64,000 nt of DNA from Bacteroidales bacterium (GCA_017471965.1 JAFURF010000070.1:94636-158635), one strand, 5' to 3'. Numbered from the stretch's first letter, positions 8,430-18,468 are shown. Translations and numbers: made by a program. Notes: generated from the sequence alone by a model not told the origin.

Positions 8430-11246
8430 CTAGAGCGTCCTTTTGATCTCTTCAATAGTATAAGCCTCGACTACATCACCCACCTTGATGTCATTGTAGC
8501 CCTGGATGTTAAGACCGCAGTCCATACCAGTCAGAACCTCCTTGACATCATCCTTGAACCTCTTCAGAGATCCGAGTTCACCGGTATAGACAACGATACC
8601 GTCGCGGATCACGCGCACCTTCGCGCTCCTCTGAAGTTTACCCTCACGGACAATACATCCTGCAATGGTACCCACCTTGGAGATCTTGAATGTCTCCTGA
8701 ACCTCAGCAGTTGCGGTGACAACCTCCTTCTGCTCAGGCTCAAGCATACCTTCGATACCGCTCTTGAGTTCGTTGATACAGTCGTAGATGACAGAGTAGA
8801 GACGGATCTCGATCTCTTCCTTCTCAGCAAGTTTACGCGCAGAAGGCATAGGACGCACCTGGAAGCCGATGATGATGGCATCCGAAGCAGCCGCCAGAAG
8901 GATATCCGACTCCGAAATGGCTCCCACAGCCTTGTGGATCACATTCACGCGAACCTCCTCTGTAGAGAGTTTGATGATAGAATCCGAAAGCGCCTCGACA
9001 GAACCGTCCACGTCTCCCTTGACGATGACATTGAGTTCCTTGAAGTTTCCGATGGCGATACGACGTCCTATCTCCTCGAGAGTCATGTGCTTCTGGGTCT
9101 TGATGCCCTGGATACGGATAAGTTGCTCACGCTTGTTGGCGATATCCTTGGCCTCCTTCTCGTCAGCCATGACAACGAAGGTCTCACCGGCGGTAGGAGC
9201 ACCGTTCAGACCGAGAACAGACACAGGTGTAGAAGGGCCGGCCTCGTTCACCTTCTGTCCACGCTCGTTGAACATAGCCTTTACCTTGCCTGTATAGCAT
9301 CCTGAAAGCATCACATCTCCGACACGGAGAGTTCCGTTCTGAACGAGAATGGTAGCAAGGTAACCCCTTCCCTTGTCAAGAGAAGACTCGATCACAGCAC
9401 CGGAAGCCCTCTTGTTAGGGTTGGCCTTGAGTTCGAGCATCTCGGCCTCGAGAAGAACCTTCTCAAGAAGAAGTTCAACATTTATACCCTTCTTGGCGGA
9501 TATCTCCTGACACTGGAACTTTCCTCCCCAGTCCTCTACGAGGATATTCATGTTGGAAAGTTGCTCGCGGATCTTGTCCGGGTTTGCGCCCGGCTTGTCA
9601 ATCTTGTTGATAGCAAACACCATAGGAACACCGGCTGCCTGAGCGTGATTGATAGCCTCGACCGTCTGCGGCATTATCGCATCGTCGGCTGCAACTATGA
9701 TGATGGCGAGGTCGGTCATCTTCGCTCCACGGGCACGCATGGCCGTAAACGCCTCGTGGCCAGGAGTATCAAGGAAGGTGATACGCTGTCCGTCAGGAAG
9801 TTTCACATTATATGCACCGATGTGCTGAGTGATACCTCCCGCCTCACCTGCGATCACATTGGCCTTACGTATATGGTCGAGCAGGGATGTCTTACCATGA
9901 TCGACATGTCCCATCACGGTGATTACCGGCGGACGTGGGAGAAGATCTTCCTCCGTATCCTCAGACTCACCCTGTGCAATGGCATCGGTGAGGTTGGCTG
10001 TAACGAATTCCACCTCATAGCCGAACTCCTCTGCAACAAGGACGAGAGTCTCGGCATCAAGACGCTGGTTGATGGACACCATCATTCCAAGGCTCATGCA
10101 GGCTCCGATGACCTTTGTAACCGGAGTATTGTTCATAAGGGTCGCAAGATCGTTTACAGTCACGAACTCGGTCACCTTGAGCACCTTCTGCTCCATTTCC
10201 TGCATCTCCATCTCCTCCTGCATCCTCTGCGATGCGAGTTCCCTCTTCTCCTTTCTATGCTTTGCTCCGAAATTACCCTTCTTGTTCTCGTTCATGCGGG
10301 CGTAAGTCTCCTTGATCTGCTTCTGGATCTCCTTCTGCATCTCTTCCTGCTCCGCCTCGGTCATAGGCTTGAACTTGTCGCCACCGCGGTCACGACGGCT
10401 CTTCTTATCCTTCTTACCGGCATTCTGCGCAGGAACATTTCCTGCAGCCTTGCCGCCGTTGTTCTTGTTCTTGTCCTTCTTGCTGGCATTGTTTGAGGCA
10501 TCGACCTTGGTAACATCCACCTTCTGGCTCGCACCCTTCTCGATCCTGTCTCTCTTCTTCTTTTTCTTCTTCTTGTCAAACTGCGAGAGATCGATCTTGT
10601 CCACGACCTTAGGTCCCGCCAGTCTCTCCACTTCTATCTTCACCTCACGTGGCTCAGAAGGTCTTGCCGGCTCTTCCGCTGGGGTCGGGGCGGGAGCAGG
10701 CTTCTCCTCCACGATAGGGGCAGGAGCCTTCACAGGCTCTTCTTCCGGTACAGGGACCGGCTCCGGCTCATTCTCCTGCGCTGGCGCAGGTACAGGTTCC
10801 GGTGCTGGAGCAGCAACCGGTGCTGAAGCCTTCTTCTCGAACTTCGAGAGGTCGATCTTGTCTATCACCTTAGGACCGGCTGTCTGTACAGGTTCTTCCT
10901 TAGGTTCAGGTTTAACCTCAGCAGGACGCTCTTCCTTGGCAGGCTCGACATTGAGCACATTGCTCTTTATGACGACCTCCCTTTCAGGAGCCTCCTCTTC
11001 CTGACCCGGCTTCTTCTTGGAGCCCATCTCGATGATTTCCTTCAACTTGATGGTCACCTTTTCCGAGTCCTTCTTAAGTTTCTGGTCTTCACCGAACTTT
11101 GCCTCGATAGCCGGCAGATATTCATCCGATATCTTTGCATTCGGATTCATATCCACATTGGCTCCCTTCTCGTTGAGGAAATCAACAAGTCTGGCAAGTC
11201 CGATGCTGAATTGCTTTGTAAGTTTACTTAATCTTATTTCTGCCAT
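8430..11246 (-). CDS. infB: Translation initiation factor IF-2
   Basis: GTPase that brings initiator tRNA to the ribosome. The 938 residues contain an N-terminal IF2_N-type segment ([17 protein letters not shown]), a long Pro/Glu/Ala- and Lys-rich linker (~75-330), then the G domain with [24 protein letters not shown] and NKIDKP, and domains II-IV to the end. The linker holds two related blocks, [16 protein letters not shown] and [20 protein letters not shown]. It is the last gene of rimP-nusA-infB, 18 bases after nusA; GGGGG precedes the start. Confidence 0.98.
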   Translation of the reverse strand: MAEIRLSKLTKQFSIGLARLVDFLNEKGANVDMNPNAKISDEYLPAIEAKFGEDQKLKKDSEKVTIKLKEIIEMGSKKKPGQEEEAPEREVVIKSNVLNVEPAKEERPAEVKPEPKEEPVQTAGPKVIDKIDLSKFEKKASAPVAAPAPEPVPAPAQENEPEPVPVPEEEPVKAPAPIVEEKPAPAPTPAEEPARPSEPREVKIEVERLAGPKVVDKIDLSQFDKKKKKKKRDRIEKGASQKVDVTKVDASNNASKKDKNKNNGGKAAGNVPAQNAGKKDKKSRRDRGGDKFKPMTEAEQEEMQKEIQKQIKETYARMNENKKGNFGAKHRKEKRELASQRMQEEMEMQEMEQKVLKVTEFVTVNDLATLMNNTPVTKVIGACMSLGMMVSINQRLDAETLVLVAEEFGYEVEFVTANLTDAIAQGESEDTEEDLLPRPPVITVMGHVDHGKTSLLDHIRKANVIAGEAGGITQHIGAYNVKLPDGQRITFLDTPGHEAFTAMRARGAKMTDLAIIIVAADDAIMPQTVEAINHAQAAGVPMVFAINKIDKPGANPDKIREQLSNMNILVEDWGGKFQCQEISAKKGINVELLLEKVLLEAEMLELKANPNKRASGAVIESSLDKGRGYLATILVQNGTLRVGDVMLSGCYTGKVKAMFNERGQKVNEAGPSTPVSVLGLNGAPTAGETFVVMADEKEAKDIANKREQLIRIQGIKTQKHMTLEEIGRRIAIGNFKELNVIVKGDVDGSVEALSDSIIKLSTEEVRVNVIHKAVGAISESDILLAAASDAIIIGFQVRPMPSARKLAEKEEIEIRLYSVIYDCINELKSGIEGMLEPEQKEVVTATAEVQETFKISKVGTIAGCIVREGKLQRSAKVRVIRDGIVVYTGELGSLKRFKDDVKEVLTGMDCGLNIQGYNDIKVGDVVEAYTIEEIKRTL

Positions 11247-11264
11247 ATATTACCCCCTTAAATA

Positions 11265-12524
11265 TTACTCTTCGTCTTCAAATTCAGCGCGCAGGATATC
11301 AAGCACCTCTGCCACAGTCTCATCCTCGAGGTCTGCCCTCTTGGCTATGTCTGCAGGAGAAAGTGCAAGGACACTCTTGGCGGTATCACATCCGATAGCC
11401 TGAAGTTTCCCGATGATCCAGTCCTCGATAACATCATTGAAATCCACGAGGAGAACATCCTCCTCATCGTCATCGATGTCAGTCTGCGGAAGTTCCCTCC
11501 AAACCTCGATCTCCTTTCCTACGAGCATGCTGGCGAGCCTGATGTTGCATCCGCCCTTACCGATACCCTTCTTCACTTCGTCAGGAAGCATATACACCTT
11601 GATCTTCTCTTCCTCAGGTCCGCCAAGTACGATTGAAGAGATCTTTGCCGGATTGAGCGCCCTCTGGATAAGGAGTTGGGTATTGTTTGTCCACTGGAGG
11701 ACGTCGATGTTCTCATTGCGGAGTTCGCGTACGATACCGATGATACGCGCACCCTTCACACCGATACATGCTCCGATAGGATCGATCCTCTCGTCATAAG
11801 ACTCCACTGCGACCTTTGCTCGCTCGCCCGGTACACGGACAACCTTCTTGATAGTGATGAGTCCGTCGTAGATCTCAGGAACCTCCTGCTCGAAGAGTTT
11901 CTCAAGGAACTCCGGAGTCGTACGCGAAAGGACGATATACGGAGTGGTGTTGTTCTTCATCTCCACACTCTTGATGATTGCGCGTACGGTATCGTTCTTC
12001 TTGAAGTGCTCGCCAGGGATCTGCTCCGACTTAGGAAGTCTGAGTTCGTTTCCGTCCTCATCAAGGATAAGGACTTCCTTGGCCCAGGTCTGATATACCT
12101 CTCCTGTGAAGATCTCACCGATCTTTCCTACATATTTGTTATAAAGATTCGCCTTCTCGATATCCATGATGCGTCCCTGAAGGTTCTGACGGATATTCAG
12201 GATACCGCGACGGCCGAAATCCTTGAGTTCCACCTTCTTTGCGAAGGTCTCACCTATCTCGTAGTCATCTCCGTCCGCATTCACCTCCTCAAGGGAAATC
12301 TCCGTGTTAGTGTCTTCCACTTCCTCTACAACCTCCCTGTTCCAGTAAATCTCGCAGTCTCCCTTGTCGATATTGATGATGATATCGAAATTGTCCGCAG
12401 ATCCGTAGGTCTTGGTTATCTGAGTCCTGAACACATCCTCAAGCACACCCATCATGGTAGGTCTGTCAATGTTCTTCTGGTTCTTGAACTCTGCAAAAGC
12501 GTCTTTAAGTTCTATCTTTTCCAT
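11265..12524 (-). CDS. nusA: Transcription termination/antitermination factor NusA
   Basis: RNA polymerase-associated factor for pausing, termination and rRNA antitermination. The 419 residues carry the N-terminal polymerase-binding domain, an S1 domain (~130-200, KIGEIFTGEVYQTW), two KH domains (RIDPIGACIGVKGARI and VKKGIGKGGCNIRLA) and a short acidic C-terminal helix-hairpin-helix-like tail ending EFEDEE. Length is normal for Bacteroidota, which lack the second E. coli acidic repeat. Middle gene of the rimP operon, 15 bases after rimP. Confidence 0.97.
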   Translation of the reverse strand: MEKIELKDAFAEFKNQKNIDRPTMMGVLEDVFRTQITKTYGSADNFDIIINIDKGDCEIYWNREVVEEVEDTNTEISLEEVNADGDDYEIGETFAKKVELKDFGRRGILNIRQNLQGRIMDIEKANLYNKYVGKIGEIFTGEVYQTWAKEVLILDEDGNELRLPKSEQIPGEHFKKNDTVRAIIKSVEMKNNTTPYIVLSRTTPEFLEKLFEQEVPEIYDGLITIKKVVRVPGERAKVAVESYDERIDPIGACIGVKGARIIGIVRELRNENIDVLQWTNNTQLLIQRALNPAKISSIVLGGPEEEKIKVYMLPDEVKKGIGKGGCNIRLASMLVGKEIEVWRELPQTDIDDDEEDVLLVDFNDVIEDWIIGKLQAIGCDTAKSVLALSPADIAKRADLEDETVAEVLDILRAEFEDEE

Positions 12525-12539
12525 TTGTGTCTATATGTT

Positions 12540-13007
12540 TTAATTGAATTCAATATATGGACGGACAGCGTTGACCTGATCCATCGCGTATGTCTCGGTA
12601 TGCTCCACCAGTTCCTTCTTCTTCTTTCCTTCCACGGCTTCCTTGACCGAATATCTCAAGGTCACGCCGTCTGCATCCGCATCAACCAGTTCGGCAATCA
12701 TCTTGCGGCCACCCTTCAGAGACACCTCCACCTTGGTACCGACAGCCTTCCGGAACTGCTTCAGCACCTTGAAAGGCTGATCCAGTCCCGCAGAAGTCAC
12801 CGTCAGAGAATAATCCTCCACTTCCCTGTCGAACTTCGTTTCAAAGAAACGGCTGATGGAAACACAGTCTTCCAGTTCGACAATCCCCTCTTCCGACTCG
12901 ATAGTCAGAATAATATCATTATCTTTGCTGACAGAAACGTCAACAAGGAAGAAACCGCGTGCAACGATTTCCCCTTCAATTGCATCTTTAATAACTGATA
13001 CGTTCAT
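12540..13007 (-). CDS. rimP: Ribosome maturation factor RimP
   Basis: Helps 30S subunit assembly. The 155-residue protein has the two-domain RimP pattern: an N-terminal alpha/beta domain with VEDCVSISRFFETK-like helix (ELEDCVSISRFF) and YSLTVTSAGLDQPF, the diagnostic 'SAGLDxP' loop, then a C-terminal SH3-like domain. It is the first gene of the rimP-nusA-infB operon, read from the promoter at 13070-13099 through a leader with a stable hairpin. Confidence 0.93.
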   Translation of the reverse strand: MNVSVIKDAIEGEIVARGFFLVDVSVSKDNDIILTIESEEGIVELEDCVSISRFFETKFDREVEDYSLTVTSAGLDQPFKVLKQFRKAVGTKVEVSLKGGRKMIAELVDADADGVTLRYSVKEAVEGKKKKELVEHTETYAMDQVNAVRPYIEFN

Positions 13008-13033
13008 TCTGCTTCCGTTAAATGCATAAAATA

Positions 13034-13052
13034 AGGGGGCCTCCAGCCCCCT
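13034..13052 (-). promoter_or_regulatory. Leader hairpin before rimP-nusA-infB (possible attenuator)
   Basis: A perfect 7-bp AGGGGGC/GCCCCCT stem with a 5-base loop, followed on the minus strand by the T-rich TTATTTTAT. It lies downstream of the rimP promoter and 26 bases before the rimP start, so it is placed like a transcription attenuator. Because the operon encodes NusA, feedback on termination here is possible (inference). Confidence 0.6.
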
Positions 13053-13069
13053 GAATCATTCTCACGGTG

Positions 13070-13099
13070 CAAATGTACGAATAAAATCAGAATAAACAA
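13070..13099 (-). promoter_or_regulatory. Promoter of rimP-nusA-infB
   Basis: Minus strand TTG (13097-13099), 19 bases, TACATTTG (13070-13077): an ideal Bacteroidota promoter. Predicted leader about 55 bases. The same region must also hold the divergent lpxD promoter. Confidence 0.8.
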
Positions 13100-13125
13100 A
13101 TATTTGTACCTGAACCTTCAAGATC

Positions 13126-14115
13126 ATGGAATTCAAAGCAAAAGAGATTGCAGAGATCCTCGGCGGCACGGTCGACGGCAACCCTGAAGCGACCGTCACC
13201 ACTTTCGCCCGCATCGAAAGCGGCAAGCCCGGAAGCATATGCTTCTTCGCAAATCCCAAATATGAGCACTACGTCTACACCTGCAAGGCAGACATCATAA
13301 TAGTAAACAGGACATTCGAGCCTAAGGAACCGGTATCGGCGACCATGGTCCGCGTAGATGACGCATACTCGTCTGTGGCAGCCCTTCTGGAATATGTCAC
13401 TGCGAAAAAACGCTCATACAGGCGTCACAGAGGCTTCAGGAGCAAAGTAAGGTGGAGCGCCAGACTCGGAAAGAAGGTCTATGTAGGAGACTTCGCATAT
13501 GTCGGAAAGAACGCCGTGGTCGGCGACTGCACAAAAATATATGAAGGCGTCTACATCGGTGACGACGTGAAGATCGGTTCATTCTGCACCATCTATCCGG
13601 GAGCAAAGATATATCCTGGCATGGTCATCGGAGACAGGGTGATCATCCATGCAAACGCTGTGATCGGAGCGGACGGTTTCGGTTTCGCACCACTTGAGGA
13701 CGGCACATGGAAGAAGATAGAGCACACCGGCAACGTCATCATCGAAGATGACGTGGAAATAGGAGCAAACACCTGTATCGACAAATCACAGATGGGATCT
13801 ACGATTGTCAGGAAAGGTGCAAAGATCGATGACCTCTGCATGATAGCACACAATGTCGAGGTCGGCCCGAACACAGTAATGGCAGCCATGTCCGGCATAG
13901 CGGGTTCGACAAAGATCGGCGAACACTGCATCCTTGGAGGCCAGGTCGGCATCGCAGGTCATCTCACTGTCGCCGACAACACATCATTCGGAGCACAGAC
14001 CGGGCTGCAGTCCAACGTGAAGGTGCCAGGGCAGTCTTTCTTCGGTACTCCTGCCCTTCCATACATGGACTACATGAGAAGTTATGCAATGTTCAAGAAG
14101 GCAGGTAAAAAATAA
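13126..14115 (+). CDS. lpxD: UDP-3-O-(3-hydroxyacyl)glucosamine N-acyltransferase
   Basis: Third step of lipid A synthesis, adding the N-linked 3-hydroxyacyl chain in the cytoplasm. The 329 residues have the LpxD order: an N-terminal uridine-binding domain (MEFKAKEIAEILGGTVDG, SICFFANPKYE), then left-handed beta-helix hexapeptide repeats (~110-300: VYVGDFAYVGKNAVVGD, IHANAVIGADGFGF) with the catalytic-type histidine in MIAHNVEVG, and a C-terminal helix. First gene of lpxD-lpxC-lpxA-wbqC, divergent from rimP. Confidence 0.96.
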   Translation: MEFKAKEIAEILGGTVDGNPEATVTTFARIESGKPGSICFFANPKYEHYVYTCKADIIIVNRTFEPKEPVSATMVRVDDAYSSVAALLEYVTAKKRSYRRHRGFRSKVRWSARLGKKVYVGDFAYVGKNAVVGDCTKIYEGVYIGDDVKIGSFCTIYPGAKIYPGMVIGDRVIIHANAVIGADGFGFAPLEDGTWKKIEHTGNVIIEDDVEIGANTCIDKSQMGSTIVRKGAKIDDLCMIAHNVEVGPNTVMAAMSGIAGSTKIGEHCILGGQVGIAGHLTVADNTSFGAQTGLQSNVKVPGQSFFGTPALPYMDYMRSYAMFKKAGKK

Positions 14116-14140
14116 AATAGGGATATAGGATATTTTTACC

Positions 14141-14148
14141 TATCTTTG
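14141..14148 (+). promoter_or_regulatory. Putative -7 box between lpxD and lpxC
   Basis: TATCTTTG, 22 bases before the lpxC start, in the 55-base gap after lpxD. No clear TTG at -33. It suggests lpxC can be transcribed on its own. Confidence 0.45.
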
Positions 14149-14170
14149 CGGGCTATTTATTAAGAAAGAC

Positions 14171-15073
14171 ATGCAATTCCAACAGACTGTCAGAAAAACA
14201 TATTCATTTGAAGGGAAGGGACTTCACACCGGAAAGGTCGCCAAGATGACAATCACACCTGCTCCGGCAGATACCGGCATCCGTTTCAGAAGAACGGATA
14301 TCGGAGAGGATGCATACATAGATGCATTGGCAGAGAACGTATCGAGCACAGCCAGAAGCACCACAATATCACAGGGAGAGGCATCGGTATCAACCATCGA
14401 GCACGTAATGTCCGCACTTACGGGAATGGGCGTCGACAACGCTATCATTGATATAGACAACATCGAGGTCCCTATTCTTGACGGAAGCGCAAAGCCATAC
14501 ATAGACGCCATCTGGGCAGACGGATTCCAGGAACAGGATGCGCCAAGGAAGTTCATCGAAATCAAGGAGACCATCGAGGTCACGAACGACAAGGGATCAG
14601 TGGTAAGGATAGAGCCTGCCGAGGAATTCAGTTACGACATAAAGATAGACTTCAACTCAAGAGTCCTCGGAGTGCAGCACGCGATCTGGGACTCTTCTGT
14701 GCTTTATCCTGAGCAGATAGGAACATGCAGGACTTTCGTCTTCTTCCATGAAATCGAATTCCTTTTCAACAACGGACTGGTAAAAGGAGGCGATGTAGAC
14801 AACGCGATAGTCATTGTGGAGCATCCGGTAAGTGACGATCAGGTACAGAACATGTCGAGACTTTTCAATGTTCCTGCACTGAAAGTACGTGAGGACGGCT
14901 ATCTCAGCAACCTCGTGCTCCGTTTCCCTAACGAATGCGCAAGACACAAACTTCTCGACCTGATCGGAGACCTCAGGCTTGCAGGAGGCTTCCTCAAGGC
15001 CAGGATCACGGCAGAAAAGGCAGGACACGGAATCAACACCACAGCAGCAAAGAAGATAAGACAGACACTTTAA
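14171..15073 (+). CDS. lpxC: UDP-3-O-acyl-N-acetylglucosamine deacetylase, without FabZ domain
   Basis: Committed zinc-dependent step of lipid A synthesis. The 300 residues cover the two LpxC domains: TIEHVMSALTGMGVDN (zinc His of domain I), LDGSAKPYIDAI, the zinc ligands in ECARHKLLDLIGDL, and the catalytic His in KAGHGINT near the end. In most Bacteroidota this gene is a bifunctional lpxC-fabZ of about 460 residues. Here the frame stops right after the LpxC domain and lpxA begins 14 bases later, so FabZ must be encoded elsewhere. No sign of a frameshifted fabZ remnant is visible. Confidence 0.96.
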   Translation: MQFQQTVRKTYSFEGKGLHTGKVAKMTITPAPADTGIRFRRTDIGEDAYIDALAENVSSTARSTTISQGEASVSTIEHVMSALTGMGVDNAIIDIDNIEVPILDGSAKPYIDAIWADGFQEQDAPRKFIEIKETIEVTNDKGSVVRIEPAEEFSYDIKIDFNSRVLGVQHAIWDSSVLYPEQIGTCRTFVFFHEIEFLFNNGLVKGGDVDNAIVIVEHPVSDDQVQNMSRLFNVPALKVREDGYLSNLVLRFPNECARHKLLDLIGDLRLAGGFLKARITAEKAGHGINTTAAKKIRQTL

Positions 15074-15087
15074 TAAAAACTACAATT

Positions 15088-15900
15088 ATGGCAAATATTC
15101 ATCCGCTTGCGACAGTACATCCGAACGCAAAACTCGGAGAGAACGTAGAAGTAGGACCATACGCATATATCGAGGAACACGTTGAGATCGGAGACGGCTG
15201 CAAGATCCTTCCGCATGCCACCATCTTCAACTATGTCAAGATGGGAAAGAACTGCACCGTATTCCCTGGTGCAGTCATAGGAGCCATCCCTCAGGACCTC
15301 AAGTTTGACGGAGAGGTGACATATGTGGAGATCGGTGACAACGTGAACATCCGCGAATGTGCCACCATCAACCGCGGCACAAAGGCCAGCGGCAGAGGCG
15401 TGACAAAGATCGGAAACAATGTGCTCCTGATGTCATACACACATGTCGCCCACGACTGTACTGTCGGAAACAACTGCATCCTCGTAAGTTACGTCGGCAT
15501 CGCAGGAGAGACCGATGTGGATGACTGGGCTACGATCGGAGGAAGTTCCGTTGCACACCAGTTCTCAAGAATAGGCAAGCACGCATTCATCGGCGGCGGC
15601 TGCAAGATCAACAAGGACGTACCTCCATACGTCCTCTGCGGACGCGACCCACTCACCTACGCCGGAGTCAACATCGTGGGACTTAGAAGAAGGGGCTTCA
15701 CTTCAGACCAGATCCGCAGCATCAAGGACATGTACGACATCATCTACAACAACGGTACGAATGTGTCAGATGCACTTGCAAAGATCGAACTCGGCTTCCC
15801 TGAATCTGAGGAAAGGGATACCATCATCGAGTTCATCCGCAACTCCAAGAGGGGTATAATCAGAGGCATGGGCAACGACGTGAAAGGCAACATCGACTAA
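15088..15900 (+). CDS. lpxA: UDP-N-acetylglucosamine O-acyltransferase
   Basis: First acyl transfer of lipid A synthesis. The 270-residue protein starts MANIHPLATVHPNAKLGENV and forms a left-handed beta helix of hexapeptide repeats followed by a C-terminal helical domain (GLRRRGFTSDQIRSIKDMY). The catalytic His lies in HVAHDCTVGNNC. An in-frame upstream ATG at 14935 lies inside lpxC and is rejected: the family start is at 15088. One base separates it from the wbqC GTG. Confidence 0.97.
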   Translation: MANIHPLATVHPNAKLGENVEVGPYAYIEEHVEIGDGCKILPHATIFNYVKMGKNCTVFPGAVIGAIPQDLKFDGEVTYVEIGDNVNIRECATINRGTKASGRGVTKIGNNVLLMSYTHVAHDCTVGNNCILVSYVGIAGETDVDDWATIGGSSVAHQFSRIGKHAFIGGGCKINKDVPPYVLCGRDPLTYAGVNIVGLRRRGFTSDQIRSIKDMYDIIYNNGTNVSDALAKIELGFPESEERDTIIEFIRNSKRGIIRGMGNDVKGNID

Positions 15901-15901
15901 A

Positions 15902-16615
15902 GTGCCCGTACTACTCTCAACAGCATACTTCCCGCCCGTTTCCTACTTTGCCGCAATGGCAGAGGAAATGGAAGGACTGAGCAATAGACGAGACGGAGGC
16001 AGTTCACTGGAACTGTCGCCGTCCGTCGTTTATATAGAGGCCTGCGAGAACTATCAGAAGCAGTCCTACCGCAACAGATGCCGCTTCTATGCAGCAGACG
16101 GCGTACAGACCCTTTCATTCCCCATAGTCCATGAAGGAGGCACACATAAACTGCCTATATCCGAAATCAAGGTCGACTGGTCCAAGCCTTGGCTCCAGCA
16201 GCATAAAAGAGCCATCGTATCAGCCTACAGGACATCTGCATATTTCGAATACTATCAGGACGAACTCTTCGACATCCTGGACAGAAGACAGGAAACTCTA
16301 TTCGACCTGAACATGGACCTGATACGGTTCTTCATCGAAAAGACAGGACTGGCAGTGGACCTGCGCATCACCACGGACTATTCACGCGAGGGCTTGATTA
16401 CTGAGTCTGACGGGACCATTTCATCCTGCCGCGACCTTCGCGACACGATCCATCCCAAACGCCAGTCAGACATCCTGTCCGGTCTGAATCTGGAAAAGCC
16501 GTATTTCCAGGTATTTTCCCGGAAACACGGCTTCCAATCCGACCTGTCCGTCATGGACCTTCTGTTCAACGAAGGCCCTGACAGCATCCTATATCTCAAA
16601 TCTATCGGTAGATGA
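15902..16615 (+). CDS. WbqC family protein
   Basis: WbqC-like proteins are found in surface polysaccharide and envelope gene clusters; their chemistry is not settled. The 237 residues begin with LLSTAYFPPVSYFA, the family's N-terminal YFPP motif, which argues for the GTG start at 15902, one base after the lpxA stop, rather than the ATG at 15956. Other family-like segments are CENYQKQSYRNRCRF, LPISEIKVDWSKPWLQQHKR and AYRTSAYFEYYQDEL. It ends the lipid A operon and overlaps the end of the convergent S41 gene by 14 bases. Confidence 0.85.
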   Translation: MPVLLSTAYFPPVSYFAAMAEEMEGLSNRRDGGSSLELSPSVVYIEACENYQKQSYRNRCRFYAADGVQTLSFPIVHEGGTHKLPISEIKVDWSKPWLQQHKRAIVSAYRTSAYFEYYQDELFDILDRRQETLFDLNMDLIRFFIEKTGLAVDLRITTDYSREGLITESDGTISSCRDLRDTIHPKRQSDILSGLNLEKPYFQVFSRKHGFQSDLSVMDLLFNEGPDSILYLKSIGR

Positions 16616-18422
16616 CATTGCCGAAACGTCCGTAAACCATTTCGACACCCGTATCGTCCATAGGGATGAAGTTACGGGCCATCTCCTTGGAAGGAGCAGA
16701 CGCACGCCCGATGCCGGAGTCACTCCCGACAATATCCTTATACGCATGATAAAGAGCCTTGTTGAACCCCATGTCTCCCCAGTCTCCGAATGAATAAGGA
16801 AAGACATTATCTATGTCATCCGAATAACTGTCATTCTGATTATTTATCAGCACATCCGGCTCGAACCCGTCAGGATAATCACCGAAACCCTTTGCATTAG
16901 ACACCCTGAATGTTATCGGAGAGAACATATAATTCCGACCTTTGTATGACGTCTGTGTAGTGGTCATGCCGACATTCTTGCCCTCTGTCCTTCCACCGTA
17001 AAGATAAACAGGGAAATCAATGCCTCTGAGCGAATTGATGACAAGTTCCGATGCAGAAGCAGTACCATACGAACCTATCACATAGAGCCTGTCGAGACCA
17101 AGATCGGTCGCTATTCCGAGATTGTCCTGATCGTTCGGGCCACCTCTGAACTTCCAGGCCTGAGTCTTTCCGTCACGGAACTCGACATTCACGAAGACAT
17201 CGTCCAGATGGGCGGAACCTGCAATGGCTGAGGTCAGATAGCGGCTCTGAGCCACTGCGCCACCCGGATTGAAACGGAGGTCAAGAATCAGATCCGTTAT
17301 ATTCTGCCCTGCAAACTGGTCTATTATATCCACAACGAATTCCTGACAACCGAGATCGAAATTCTCCAGTACAAGATAGCCGATCACATGCTCATCCTCC
17401 TTCATGACAGCCGAATACAGTACCGGATTATACACATAACTTGCGACTGCAACTTCCACCGAAAACGCTGACTCGAAATCAGCATCCCTGATGAATTCCA
17501 ACTTATAGGATCCCGATGGGCTGTAGTACAACTGATTCATGTAAGTCTGATAATTGGAAGACGTGAGAGAAATACCGTTGACCTTATATATGGTGTCTCC
17601 CCTCTTCATCCCTGCATTATACGCAGGAGAACCCTGATGCACATATGCGACAGAAAGTCCCATCAGACCGTCCGGAGTTATCTGAGAGGCGAAAATAGGA
17701 CCGAAGCCGAGGCCGCCTGTTTCATACGCCCTTGTAGATACCGGCACCTCCTGAATGTTTGAATAGACGAAGCGTGCTCCCTTATTGAAACGGTCATGAC
17801 CTCCATCCTCGATATTGACATCTCCTAGCCTGGTCAGATGCTCATGGAGAAACTTCGTATAGTCCATTTCCAGATCCACATCCAGTTCGGAATATTCGTC
17901 TGCCCACAAGTATTCTTCAAGCAGGATTTCATGCATATATGTATTCAGCGCTACATTCTGCTTCACAGCATCGGACATGCCGTCTGCACTTTGCGTAAAC
18001 TTCGCAACAGAGACTTTTGAATTATCCTTGACCTGGACGAACAGTTCCGCCTGACGCTCCGAGTCAGAGTCGTTAGGGTCAAAAACTATTCTGATATTAT
18101 TCCTTCCAGCTTCACCTGTCTGGCCTTTGACTAAAGAAGCCCAGTCCCCTGAACCGGACAAAAGCACAAGTTCAGCCTCGTATGGCCCCGTCGCCTCGAG
18201 CACGCAAGTCAAGGTCTCACCATTGAATGAGATGCTACGCTCCGCTGCCGGGTTGGTGAACAACTCTATGCCATCCTTGGGAGTTTCCTCAGGCTTCTCA
18301 GGGACCTCAGGATCGATCATATCATCACCTTCACACGACACGCCGCAAGAAAGGGCAAAGACTAAAGCGGTAACTGTGAATGCCCTGGTAATAATTCTGC
18401 TGTTTAATCTCATATTTTTCAA
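16602..18422 (-). CDS. S41 family peptidase lipoprotein with N-terminal BACON-like domain (copy 1)
   Basis: Secreted serine protease of the C-terminal-processing (Ctp) type. The 606 residues show a lipoprotein signal (Cys26 or Cys30) followed by acidic EGDD, matching the Bacteroidota lipoprotein surface-export pattern. Then come an Ig-like/BACON-type domain (~55-145, ending FTQSAD), a helical linker, a PDZ domain (~235-315, GSPAYNAGMKRGDTIYKVNG) and the S41 core with LILDLRFNPGGAV, the serine motif GTASASEL (~453-460) and Lys482 in EGKNVG, the Ser-Lys dyad. It resembles the neighbour at 18691-20451. Own promoter at 18438-18468. Substrate unknown. Confidence 0.88.
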   Translation of the reverse strand: MKNMRLNSRIITRAFTVTALVFALSCGVSCEGDDMIDPEVPEKPEETPKDGIELFTNPAAERSISFNGETLTCVLEATGPYEAELVLLSGSGDWASLVKGQTGEAGRNNIRIVFDPNDSDSERQAELFVQVKDNSKVSVAKFTQSADGMSDAVKQNVALNTYMHEILLEEYLWADEYSELDVDLEMDYTKFLHEHLTRLGDVNIEDGGHDRFNKGARFVYSNIQEVPVSTRAYETGGLGFGPIFASQITPDGLMGLSVAYVHQGSPAYNAGMKRGDTIYKVNGISLTSSNYQTYMNQLYYSPSGSYKLEFIRDADFESAFSVEVAVASYVYNPVLYSAVMKEDEHVIGYLVLENFDLGCQEFVVDIIDQFAGQNITDLILDLRFNPGGAVAQSRYLTSAIAGSAHLDDVFVNVEFRDGKTQAWKFRGGPNDQDNLGIATDLGLDRLYVIGSYGTASASELVINSLRGIDFPVYLYGGRTEGKNVGMTTTQTSYKGRNYMFSPITFRVSNAKGFGDYPDGFEPDVLINNQNDSYSDDIDNVFPYSFGDWGDMGFNKALYHAYKDIVGSDSGIGRASAPSKEMARNFIPMDDTGVEMVYGRFGNVIYR

Positions 18423-18437
18423 ATGATTATAATTCGG

Positions 18438-18468
18438 TAAAGATAATAAGAATTATCTCTCCAAGCAA
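18438..18468 (-). promoter_or_regulatory. Promoter of S41 copy 1
   Basis: Minus strand TTG (18466-18468), 20 bases, TATCTTTA (18438-18445), one base off the -7 consensus, about 16 bases before the ATG. Confidence 0.6.

Noticed and set aside
9561-10496. 311-codon open frame on the plus strand
   Set aside because: Antisense to infB; Leu/His-rich sequence without domain character.
11676-12998. 440-codon open frame on the plus strand
   Set aside because: It is antisense to nusA and rimP, which have clear family motifs and a promoter. The translation has no recognisable domain.
15073-15088. Frameshifted fabZ remnant after lpxC
   Set aside because: Only 14 bases separate lpxC and lpxA, with no room for a remnant.
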